Assembly: GCA_019321725.1 (NCBI GenBank)
Contig: CM033124.1
Location: 8,494,001-8,558,000, forward strand
Origin: Paulownia fortunei
Taxonomy: Eukaryota > Streptophyta > Magnoliopsida > Lamiales > Paulowniaceae
Reading direction: 5' to 3'
Length of the DNA: 64,000 bases
The notes under the pieces were generated by a model. That model was given only the letters and a program-made list of their open reading frames with translations, did no database searches and was not told the origin of the DNA. The translations under genes and the position numbers were made by a program. This document shows, one piece after another, positions 47,821-57,628 of this stretch. Each line of letters begins with the position of its first letter. Within the stretch, counting starts at the first letter, position 1.

Positions 47821-49068
47821 CTCTAAAGGCGCGTTTAGCTAGCCATTTTTTATGGGAAACTTTAAGGCAAAAAATGAAGAGCAAAATTTGAGGGAAATGG
47901 GTGTCCTTAATCTGGAAAAATTGGAAAAAAGCTTAGCAAATCTCATTTTTAGAGAGAAATCTTTGAACACCAGGCCATTTCCACTTATCTATAGTGCGAT
48001 GATTATACTCATCAAGTAAGTGTAAAATGGTAATAAAGAGTTGCTCCAACCTCTCCTCCTTTTCACTCTCTCAAATAGGTATTTCTCAACTTCCCTTGTT
48101 CTCTTCCCAAGCCCCGACCCGCAACAAAATGGCTATCTATTTGACTTCAAGTTCTAATTGTGTCACTTGTCCTAATTGAAAATGACTCAAGGTATATTTT
48201 GAGACCCCATTTGCCCATGTTTCGCAAGGTGGGTCTGTCAAAATATGGGTTGGGTAGTAGGGTAGCAAAATTATCTCTTGTCATTTATTTACTTCCTCTT
48301 CAATGTAATTCTCAATTTTTTCAATCAATTGCTATATTGCTTTGTGTTTATGGATTTTATGAAATCCTCTATTTATTTTAAAGCCATGTCTTGTTTGGGG
48401 GTGCATGGACATACTCCATTTACTGTATGGGAGTGGGTTGTTGTTCGTATCTTCTTCGTACATATATTATTCTCTGTTGTTGGGATTTTTGTGATATGGG
48501 TGTATCTTCATATTTCACATTTCATACATTGTGATTTGATGTGATGAAGTCTTTATAATTTAGGCTAAAAAATTTATGTTGTATGGTTATTTAAACATTT
48601 TGCCAAGAAAGGCTTGGTTAGTGATTTGTTGTGGCTACAATTTATTTTCTTTTGTTTGTTGCTAGATTCAGTTTCTCTATGGCCTAGTGCAATTATTGTA
48701 TGGTAATGCCTTAAAAAACCTGTATTTGAATTAATGTTCAATGTATTATAGAAAAGGACATAGTTTCTCTGGGATGGGGTTTTGAAATTTGTGTACATCA
48801 ATATCTCTTCTATTCTATGATAGCATTCTATATTTGGAAATTATGCCAAGATAGGAAAGAGGGGTTTGCTTTATATTATGTGGTAACTTTCAATTCAATA
48901 GGCTTAGTTCTTATACCATGTAATGAGCCTGCTGATCTATTGAGTTTTTGTGTTATATTGGCTGCAAAACTATGAATTTACATTATTTTCTTTCCAATAT
49001 ATGAATGAGTAGGCTAAATTCATATACATATCAACCTGTACGTTCAATTGTAGCCTAAATATTTGTTA
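47821..49068. other. Unassigned 1.25-kb block between two copia pieces
   Basis: I recognise no element here. It opens with GGCGCGTTTAGCTAGCC at 47,828, contains a pyrimidine-rich stretch at 48,040-48,110 and has hydrophobic plus-strand frames of 73 and 88 codons (48,160-48,544) without a known domain. It may be an unclassified insertion. Confidence 0.45.
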
Positions 49069-50091
49069 TAATGTTCATTTTAATAACTTATTGCCTTCTA
49101 TTTTCTATTATGTTTAAGGTTATTTTGTTACACAAAAATTGTAGTAAGATCTCAGGATCTAGCATGGATCATGATTGGGGTTTCCCGATCGTGAGTTTAG
49201 AAGTAAAATTTCATTTTGCCAGTAGGAGCAAAATTTATCTTCTTATTCTATATGTGGATGACATTTTACTTGCAACCAAAGATAAGGGTTTGCTACATAA
49301 GGTGAACAATTTCTCTCTAAAAACTTTGATATGAAGGATATGGGTGATGCATTGTATGTTGGAGGTATTTTAGGTATATCACAAGAAACCTATATCAATA
49401 ATGTTTTAGAGAGACTTCTGATGAAAGATTGTTCACCAAGTATAGCTCCAATTATGAAGGGTGATAGGTTCAATTTGAACTAGTGTCCCAAAAATGATTT
49501 TGAAAGAAAAAAATGAAGAACATTCCATATACTTATGCTATTGCAAGTTGAATGTATTCTCAGGTCTCCACAAAGCTTAACATTGCATTTGCTATTAGAA
49601 TGTTGGGAAGATATCAAAGTAATCTAGGTATGGACCACTAGAGAGCTGCAAAGAAGGTAATAAGGTACCTTCAAGAGATGAAGGATTACATGCTTATGTA
49701 TAGAGAAATTGATAATCTGGAGATGGTTGGATACTCAGATTCGGACTTTGCTGGCTATTAATTCATGGAAATCAATATTTGGGTACATTTTCATGTTTGT
49801 CAGTGGAGTTGTATCTTGAAGAAGTGCACATCAGACTTCGATTGCTACTTCCACTATGGAGCCTGAGTTTATTTCTAATTTTGAGGCAACCTCATATGGT
49901 CTATGGATGAAGAGTTTTATTTCTGGAATTAGAATTAGAGATTTAATTTCTAGGAAACTAAGGATTCAACTGCATTAAATTGTATTTGGATTAAATTGTG
50001 ATGATTCAGCTATAATAAGTATGGCTAAAAACCACAAAAGTGGTAGTCGAAGTAAATATATCAACATAAAGTATTTAGCCATATGGTAACG
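49069..50091 (+). pseudogene. pol: Ivana-like copia: RT C-terminal half and RNase H, interrupted
   Basis: The RT motif LYVDDILLATKDKGLLHKV is at 49,243-49,300. Frameshifted pieces continue through SQETYINNVLERL (near 49,380), MLGRYQSN (near 49,600), YSDSDFAG (near 49,735), STSGYIFM-type and TSTMEPEF-type RNase H motifs, and end SKYINIKYLAIW at about 50,086. The next codons are found at 61,246, on the far side of Athila-LOG-2. The start of the RT domain is missing. Confidence 0.85.
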
Positions 50092-51213
50092 TAATGAACA
50101 TTTAAAAGTGTATAAATAATTATGATTTATGTAATTATTTTTACTTCGAAATTATCATTAGAACTCCCAATTAAAGCATTTTTGTGTTTTAGAAATAAAA
50201 TGAAAAATCAACATAAAAAAATGATATTAAAAGTTTTATCTTCTTTTGTGTAGGTTTACAGAAACTGGCATAACTTTTGATTCCAAAATGGTTTTGGGTT
50301 AATTCTTGAGGATATGAATTGATAAGTTATTCAACTACAAGTTCATGCAAACTTTGGATCTCATATTAAATGTGTAAGGATCGAAAAAGTTGGATTACAA
50401 GTGGTTGTACAAAATAGATCACCAAAAATTCGGATCAGAGTTAAGCCTAGTCTTAACCTATTTTACCAATTGGTTCATATCTCTTAAACCAAAATTTCTT
50501 TTAGGCTGCAATTTGGATTTTTTATACATACGAGGTAGATAAACAAGTTTTCTGAAGACAAGATGGTGAGAAAATATATAAAAAGTGGTCAATAAACATG
50601 TTGCAATGCGCTGTTGATGTTGAAGAATGGTGCTTGAACATGATTTGGTATTGTGATCATATCTCCCTCATTTGCAAACCAAATATGACAAATAACATAT
50701 GCAAATATATCAAAACAGAAAGATCTATAAGTTTTATCTCTTACTTATCATCAAAATCTGGTTGTATCTAGTCTAAAAAAGCAATTCATTCAAGTAAGTG
50801 AAAATTTAGAAGATTTGGTGTAACAACTTACCAACTCTTAACAACTAGCATACCACTTGATTGTTTAACTCTTCTATTATATGTTTGGTCTCTATAATAC
50901 TCCAAGCACTATAAATAGGCCATTGGAACCTTGATTATGTATGGATTTCAATAGTGGCAATTAAAAGAGGTAAAAAGAATAAATAATCATTCCTCTATGC
51001 AAAACACAAGAACGGATCCCTAATCCTCAGTACTTTTATTATTTTGTTTTTCTTATTTATAGCATACATTATTTTTTATATATTCTAAATCACAAAAAGC
51101 CCATCTTTGCTTTTTAGAAATATAATTCTGAATTCTTCAAACAACTTCCTTATGGATCGACCTCGTTACTTGATACAACCTATACTTGGGTTTGCAACAT
51201 TAAAGTTATAGCA
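50092..51213 (+). repeat. Athila-LOG-2 5' LTR
   Basis: It runs from TAATGAACATTT (ancestral TG now TA) to GTTATAGCA, 1,122 bp. Relative to the 3' LTR it lacks about 0.5 kb downstream of the TATA box. A TATA box CTATAAATAGG lies at 50,909-50,919. Confidence 0.88.
50909..50919 (+). promoter_or_regulatory. Probable LTR TATA box (Athila-LOG-2, 5' LTR)
   Basis: The motif CTATAAATAGG is identical to the one in the 3' LTR (60,430-60,440) and in the Athila-LOG-1 3' LTR, and marks the likely core promoter of the element and of any LOG transcript it carried. Confidence 0.65.
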
Positions 51214-51219
51214 AGTTTT

Positions 51220-51237
51220 TGGCCCTGTTGCAGGGGA
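51220..51237 (+). other. Athila-LOG-2 primer binding site (Asp tRNA type)
   Basis: TGGCCCTGTTGCAGGGGA differs at 3 of 18 positions from the typical Athila site and lies 6 bases after the LTR end. Confidence 0.88.
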
Positions 51238-51282
51238 AGGCAATGTAAGTTTTAGGTTTGTAAATATTTTTTTTGTAAATAA

Positions 51283-52492
51283 TGTGTGTTTATTTTTTTT
51301 ATGATTATATGGTTATATGGTATCGTAGTTATAATTTTCAGCATTTAGTTAAAAATAATTCTAAAACTCTGTTTGAAAATTTGTTTAAGTTACCTCTACA
51401 TACTTCCACCATGACTAAAAATAAAAACGTCCAAAATGAAAATGAGAATCAGCATGTGTGTACCATGCATTATTACTTGCAACCTCTTCGAAATTTTTGA
51501 AAATGTTATTTTCAACTTATAAAACTAATGCTTTGAAAAGACAAATCCAAAACTTCTCTCAAAATTCTAATGAAGCTTTCTTTCAATAGTGGAAAAGATT
51601 TAAATATTTGTTAAATTAATGCCAACATCATGGTTTTGAAAAATAACGCTTAATTAGTTTCTTTTATGAAGGTTTAACTCCTAAAATAAAATAATTTGTT
51701 GAAACAATGTGTAATGGTGAGTTTCTTAATAAAGAACCTGATAAAGCCCTAGAATATCTAGATCATTTAGTAGAAAACTCATAATCGTGGCATAGTGTTA
51801 ATTTTTAAGAAGGTTCTATTAGATCTAATCTTGCTAATAGTAATAAAAAAAAAATTACGTTAGTCAAGAAGATGATCTAAATATTAGGATTGCTAGTTTA
51901 ACAAGAAAAGTTGAAGCCATGAAACTTAAAAAAATTAAAGAAAATCAAATCTGTGCAAAAGGAATAAGTTTGTAGTAATTGTGAACTTATGGGGCACTCC
52001 ACCAATTAATGTCCAAACATTCTTGCAAAAGCAAATATCATGTACACATTCAAAAAAACTTTACATTCCCAATATTCCAAAACTTACAATTCACAATGGA
52101 GAAATTATCCTAATTTTAGTTAATAACCGTGCCCAATTGTTACATTTGCAAAAGTTACCAAACTTTTCTTCTTATCCAACTCCACATACAAAAACCCTTG
52201 AGAAGACTTTGCAAGCATTTATGCATGCATAAACGAACATCAATAACCAGACTTCACAAACCATTAATGAAATCAAAAGTACACTTTCAACACAAATAGC
52301 TTCTTTACGTACTCATGAAAAAGGTAAATTTCCTTGTCAACCTTAACCTAATCCTTCTACTCAGTGTGATGATTTTTTTTTTCAAGTGAAAATTCAATCA
52401 AGGGGGCTAATTCAGTCACAACTCTTTAGAATGGAAAAATTATTGTTAAGACAATTCATTCCAAAGAGAAAGTTTCTAATCCACCTTTAGAA
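51283..52492 (+). pseudogene. gag: Athila-LOG-2 gag, internally deleted
   Basis: The frame at 51,282-51,500 shares MVIWYRSYN and QNENENQHVC with Athila-LOG-1. It then jumps to the region equivalent to TNALKRQI (about 51,520), so the central block beginning PGMIPLL is missing. Broken frames continue through the HHGF, FYEGL and TMCNGEF equivalents (51,620-51,730) and a knuckle remnant (NCELMGHST, near 51,975). The remainder is a Gln/Asn/Thr-rich spacer. Many stops are present. Confidence 0.82.
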
Positions 52493-53330
52493 ATGAATAA
52501 TGGAAATAATCATGACGATGAATGTAAGTTTAATGAAGATGAGTTTGAAAATGATGAAAACAAAAAATATTTACCTCTGGAACCCTTTCCTCAAAGATTA
52601 CAACCAACTCATAAATTGAATTCAAATGTTGAAATCTTTGAAGTTTTTAAACAAGTCAAGATTAATATTCCATTGTTGGATCCAATCAAGCAAGTTCCAC
52701 CTTATGCCAAATTTTTGAAAGATTTGTGTTCAATCAAAAGAAAATATCATGTACAAAAAAAGATATTTTTAACTGCAATTGTTAGTTCAAACATTCAACA
52801 ATTCACTCTACCTAAGTACAAAGATTCAAGTTGTCCAACCATTTCATGTACCATAGGAAACACTAGAATAGAGCGTGCTTTGCTTGATCTTGGTGCTAGT
52901 ATAAATCTTCTACCTTTCTCAATTTATGAACAATTAGGTTTGGGAGAACTTAAAACAACTTCTATTGTACTCCAACTACCTGACCATTCGATTAAAGTTC
53001 TAAAGGGAATAGTAGAAGATATATTGGTACAACTTGATAAGTTTTACTTTTCAAAAAACTTCATTATCTTGAACATAGAGCCTGTTGCACATACACATAC
53101 ATAGATTTTCATTTTAGGTTATCATTTTCTTGCAACTTAAAATGCTTTGATCAATTTTAGGAATGGTATTTTGAAGTTATCATTTGGAAATATTACTTTA
53201 GAACTAAGTGTGGTTAATGTTTGTAAGCAACCTGTAGAAAATGTTGAAGTACAGAAAGTGGATTTAATTGAGGAACTTGTTCATGAATAATTTACTACCG
53301 CTAATTTTTCAGATCCGTTAGAGACTTATT
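52493..53330 (+). pseudogene. pol: Athila-LOG-2 protease and linker
   Basis: A 203-codon open frame (52,493-53,104) begins with an acidic spacer and contains PPYAKFLKDLC (residues 69-79), a stretch upstream of the active site, and the protease motif DLGAS at residues 132-136, followed by INLLPFSIYEQLGLGELKTT. It is the longest clean frame in this element. The linker region continues with breaks to about 53,330. Thr of the usual DTGAS is Leu, as in the other copy. Confidence 0.87.
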
Positions 53331-54970
53331 TTGAAAGTGAAAGTATTCATAAAATGGCACACCCTAATACTTTCTCTGAATTTTCGCAGGTACAAGAAAA
53401 ATATTTTTTGAAGCCAAGTTTTGAAAAACTTTCATCATCAGTAATACAATCTCTTCCATCAAATATTAAAACTCCCGTGATTGATTTGAAACCTTTGCCA
53501 TTTAATTTGAAATACTCTTTTTTGGGTGAGAATGAGACTTTTTAAGTAATAATTTCTTCCGAACTTGATTCATCCCAAGAGGTAAGTTGATCAAAACTCT
53601 AAAAATGCATAAGAATGTTTTATGATAGACCATTACTGATATTGAACATATTAGTCCTTTAATTTGCACACATAACATCTATCTAGAGAAAAATGCTCAA
53701 GCTTCTAGAGAGATGCAATGAAAGCTAAATTCTAAAATGAAAAAAGTAGTTAGAAATGAAGTCATTAAACTCTTAGATAATAGAATCATTTATTCTATTT
53801 CTGATAGCAAATGGGCGAGTCCTACTCAAGTTGTACTTAAAAAATTTGGAGTCACTATAGTCAAGAATGAAAATGATGAATTAATTCCAACTAGGAATGT
53901 TATTGGTTGGTGAATATACCTTGACTATAGGAAACTTAATTTAGTTACTAGAAAATATCATTTTTCCCTACCCTTCATGGATCAAATTTTAAAAAGAGTT
54001 GGGGGACATGAATTTTACTTAGATGGATATTTTAGGTATAATCAAATTGTAATTGCACTTGTCCTTTTAGTACTTTTTCATATTGAAAGAATGCCTTTGG
54101 ATTATGTAATGCACCAATTACATTCCAACGATGCATGCTAAGTATTTTTAGTGACATGGTTGAATGTTTTCTTGAAGTTTTCATGGATGATTTTTTTATT
54201 TTTGATAATTCATTTGACGATTGTTTGTCTAATTTAGAAAATATTTTGATCAGATGTGAATAAAAAAATTTTGTACTCAATTAGGAGAATTTTCATTTCA
54301 TAGTAACAACTAGTATTGTTCTGGACACATTATTTTCTCAAAAGGTATTGAAGTAGACAAATCTAAAATTGAGTTAATTATCAATTTGCTAATACCAAAA
54401 TCTGTGAAGAAGGTAAGATCATTTTTAGGACATGTTGGTTTTTAGAAAAGATTTATAAAAAAAATTGTATAATATCTAAAATTTTATGTAATATTCTAAC
54501 AAAAGACACTATTTTTCAATGGACTGAAAATTCTGAAAATACTTTTGTTAAGCTTAAAATCTTGCTTACATCTGCTCCAATCATGCACTCCAGATTGAAC
54601 TTTACCTTTTGAAATAATATGTTATGCTAGTGACTATGCTGTTGAAGCTATCTTAGGACAAAGAAAAGATAAGAAACCATATGTTAATTACTATGCAAGT
54701 AAAACTTTAAATAGTGTGCTCAATTGAATTATTCAACAACTGAAAAAGAATTACCTATTGTAGTTTTTGCATTGGATAAATTTAGATCTTATCTTGTTGG
54801 CTTACGTGTTGCTGTTTTCAGTGATCATGTAGCTTTAAAATATCTTTTATTGAAAAAAGATGTCAAATCTAGACTGATTAGGTGGATTCTCTTACTTCAA
54901 ATTCAACATTACGATTCGAGATAAGGAAGGAGTAGAGAATGTGGTGGCTGATCATTTGTCGAAACTTGTT
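53331..54970 (+). pseudogene. pol: Athila-LOG-2 RT and RNase H, broken
   Basis: RT copies element RNA into DNA. Visible RT parts are SKWASPTQVVLKKFGVT (near 53,805), YLDYRKLNLVTRK (near 53,920), YFRYNQIVIA (near 54,027), RMPFGLCNAPITFQRCM (near 54,090) and the catalytic block FMDDF at 54,180. KVRSFLGHVGF (near 54,410) marks the end of RT. RNase H continues with [20 protein letters not shown] at 54,727 and [12 protein letters not shown] near 54,816. Frameshifts lie near 54,050 and 54,300, and stops are scattered. Confidence 0.87.
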
Positions 54971-54999
54971 TGTAATGACTTATTTCGAACCACACCCAT

Positions 55000-56300
55000 T
55001 AATGACACTTTCCAAGATGAACAACTATTTAATATTTTTATTTTATCTTGGTTTGCTAACATTGCTAATTTTCTTATGACATGAAAAATACCATCACATT
55101 GGAACTTCCAAGACAAAAGAAGTTTTTTTTATATTGAGATGATCCATACCTATTCAAATATTGTCCTGATCAAATCTTTTGAAGATGTGTGCCTGACAAT
55201 GAGATATGTAATATTATTAAATTTTATCATTCAAAAGCATATGGTGGTCATTTTTCGGCAAAGAAAACCACTGCAAATATCTTGCAATGTGGATTTTATT
55301 GGCCAACTCTTTTCAAAGACATTTACACTTTGTGTAAAAGTTGTGAGAATTGTCAAAAGTTAAGGTCCATTTCAAAGCAAAACATGATGCCCCTACACCC
55401 TATCCTAGTGATTGAAATATTTTACTATTGGGGTATTAACTTCATGGGACCATTTCCATTATCATTTAGTTTTATTTACATACTGGTCGCCATAGATTAT
55501 ATCTCAAAATAGATCGAGATAATTTTCTTATCGAAATAATTGATCACAAAATAGTAATAAATTTTTTGAAAGAAAATATTTTAATTCAATTTATAATTCC
55601 TCGATCCATTATAAGTGATGGGGGAAAATAATTTTGTAATAATTTTTTTAGAACTTTAATAAGGAAATATGAAATCATACATAAAGTTGTAACCCCTTGT
55701 CACTCTGACACAAATGGACAAGTTAAACTTGCAAATAGGGAGATAAAAATAAATTTTGGAAAAGAAAGTTAACCCAAATCATAAAGATTGATCACTTAGA
55801 CTTATTGATACACTTTGGGCATGTAGAGCTATGTCATTAGGCATATCTCATTATAAGATAGTTTATGAAAAACCTTATCATTTATCTATTGAACTTGAAC
55901 ATAAAGTTTATTGGGCAATTAAATATTTAACTTCAACCTTGATTAAACTTCAAAATTGCACAAATTACAAATCAATGAACTTCAAGAATTGAGAAATGAT
56001 GCATATGAGAATTCTAAAATTCATAAAGTAAGAATCAAAGATTTTCATAATAATAAAAGTTCAAGAAAAATATTTGAGGTTGGTAAAAAGGTTTTGCTTT
56101 ATAATTCTCAATTGTATTTATTTCCTATAAAATTGAAATCAAAGTGGAGTGGTCCTTTTGTTGTAAAAGAGGTATATTCTTATGGAGCGCTTGACATTGA
56201 GAATCCTAGAAAGAGTAATGTATTCAAAGTAGATGGACAAAGACTCAAATCGTTTCTAGAGAATCAATTTTTACTAGAAGATTTTTTTTTCTTTCTAACC
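55000..56300 (+). pseudogene. pol: Athila-LOG-2 integrase, broken
   Basis: The zinc-binding domain is open from 55,189: HSKAYGGH then CKSCENCQKL give the HHCC pattern (His14, His21, Cys52, Cys55 of that frame). The core follows with GINFMGPFPLSF near 55,430, where the expected first catalytic Asp is Asn, and VAIDYISK. The middle is shifted (QFIIPRSIISDGGK near 55,590 carries the second Asp; [14 protein letters not shown] lies near 55,705). The C-terminal domain is open from 55,956 (ELQELRNDAYENSKI, KSKWSGPFVVKEVY, NVFKVDGQRLKSFLENQ) to about 56,300. No chromodomain follows. Confidence 0.87.
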
Positions 56301-56509
56301 CTTGTTATGAGTAGTGTGTGGATATATACTCATTTTCTCCAAATCTATTTATTTTGTAGGCTTTCTTTCTTTTCTTTTTTTTCTCAATTAAGTGACGGAT
56401 AACAGTACTCTATGGCCATTAAAGTTAGACTTATCAATTTCCCAAGTAATTGAAATCTCTGTACAAAGTTTCTCTCTTTTTTGCATTCTCTTTTTTTGTT
56501 CTTTTCAAA

Positions 56510-57157
56510 ATGAATGACATTCTTCTAACTCTCACAAAGTGATTTCATTTTCTGCTTAAAAATGTAATTTTAAAATTTTATAAAACCAGGATTGAAATAT
56601 TAAGGATGCTTATGCACAAGGGCATCCTAGGGGACATATGATGGATAATTGAAGCAAAGGTAAGAGTAGTAGATGAGTTTTCAAGCAAGTCTTCAAACTT
56701 GCTTACTACATACATGTCTAGTTTTGGTAAAAACACATAATCAAAAAATTGAAGGATGAAAAAAATGTAAGTTTTTCTCAAATGTGTTTGATGGACTTGC
56801 AACACAAACTGTCGCTCCTTAGGAATGGTTTCTAAAAATTAAGAAGATAAAATTCAATTCATTATGGATGGACTGAGTAAGGAGTCTTTAGTTGACATTA
56901 TATTGACTTTTGAGATGCATTCATGTGGATTAGTGTATCGTGCAATTCTTGATCTATGGAATCACTTCTGGGATGAGTATGAGCATTATAGTGTTGGAAA
57001 TCTAACATTAAAAGACCCTATTTGCCAGTTTATAAGAAAATTGGATGAGAAACATATCCTCGACCCATAGAGAGAGTTTAAGCCATTACTGGATATAAAA
57101 CCAGAGGAAGATATGAGTCATAACCACAACTATATGTACATTCAATGTGTAAGTTGA
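56510..57157 (+). pseudogene. Unknown ORF between integrase and LOG (copy 2)
   Basis: Counterpart of 22,943-23,580. It starts MNDILLTLTK at 56,510 and keeps RMLMHKGILGDI, MDLQHKLS, then an open stretch of 68 codons (56,864-57,070) with HSCGLVYRAILDLWNHFWDE and VGNLTLKDPICQFIRKLDEK, and ends NHNYMYIQCVS before TGA at 57,155. A stop near 56,543 and frame changes near 56,690 and 56,860 break it. The shared protein-level similarity with differing nucleotides indicates past coding function. Family unknown; position matches the env-like ORF3 of Athila elements. Confidence 0.6.
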
Positions 57158-57260
57158 TAATTTTAAAATTTTATGTGTCCTTATTTTCAACCTTTCTAAC
57201 AAAAAAAGACATGCAATAAATGAATTTCATGTTCACACCTCAATAAATATAACCGTACTC

Positions 57261-57585
57261 ACTCCACTTTTGCACAACTCACTTTCAAAAAAATAAAACA
57301 AAAATGAAAGTCACTTTTACTACCAAGTTCAAATGTATTTGTATCTTTTGCGGATCCAATTCAGGAAAAAATGGTAACTTTATAGGGGCAGCCCGTAAAC
57401 TTAGTAGAATGTTAGCAGAAAGAAAAATTCATTTAGTGTATGGGAGAGGTAGTCTGGGGTTAATGGGGAGTGTTGCTACTTATGCTCATGTAGGAGGAGT
57501 TAAAGTTTTAACAGTTATCCCAAAATATTTAACAGTAAAGAATATCACAGGTATGACCATTGGAGATGAGTTAAAAGTGTCACAT
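57261..57585 (+). pseudogene. LOG-like frame, first (truncated) tandem copy
   Basis: An ATG at 57,304 opens a 105-codon frame with the N-terminal half of LOG: CIFCGS at residues 13-18, VYGRGSLGLMGS near 45-56 and VKVLTVIPKYL near 66-76. After residue about 95 it runs into a copy of its own upstream sequence (ACTCCATTTCTGCACAACTT) and stops at 57,619. It is the first unit of a 325-bp tandem duplication whose second unit begins at 57,586. Lacking the PGGxGT-type loop and the C-terminal half, it cannot be an enzyme, although its nucleotide-binding N-terminal glycine motif (GRGS) is closer to canonical LOG than that of the second copy. Confidence 0.88.
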
Positions 57586-57628
57586 ACTCCATTTCTGCAC
57601 AACTTACTTTCAAAAAAATAAAACAAAA

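Noticed and set aside
48160..48544. Hydrophobic frames as a small membrane protein gene
   Set aside because: AT-rich DNA easily yields hydrophobic frames; no start context, splice signals or homologous frame was seen.
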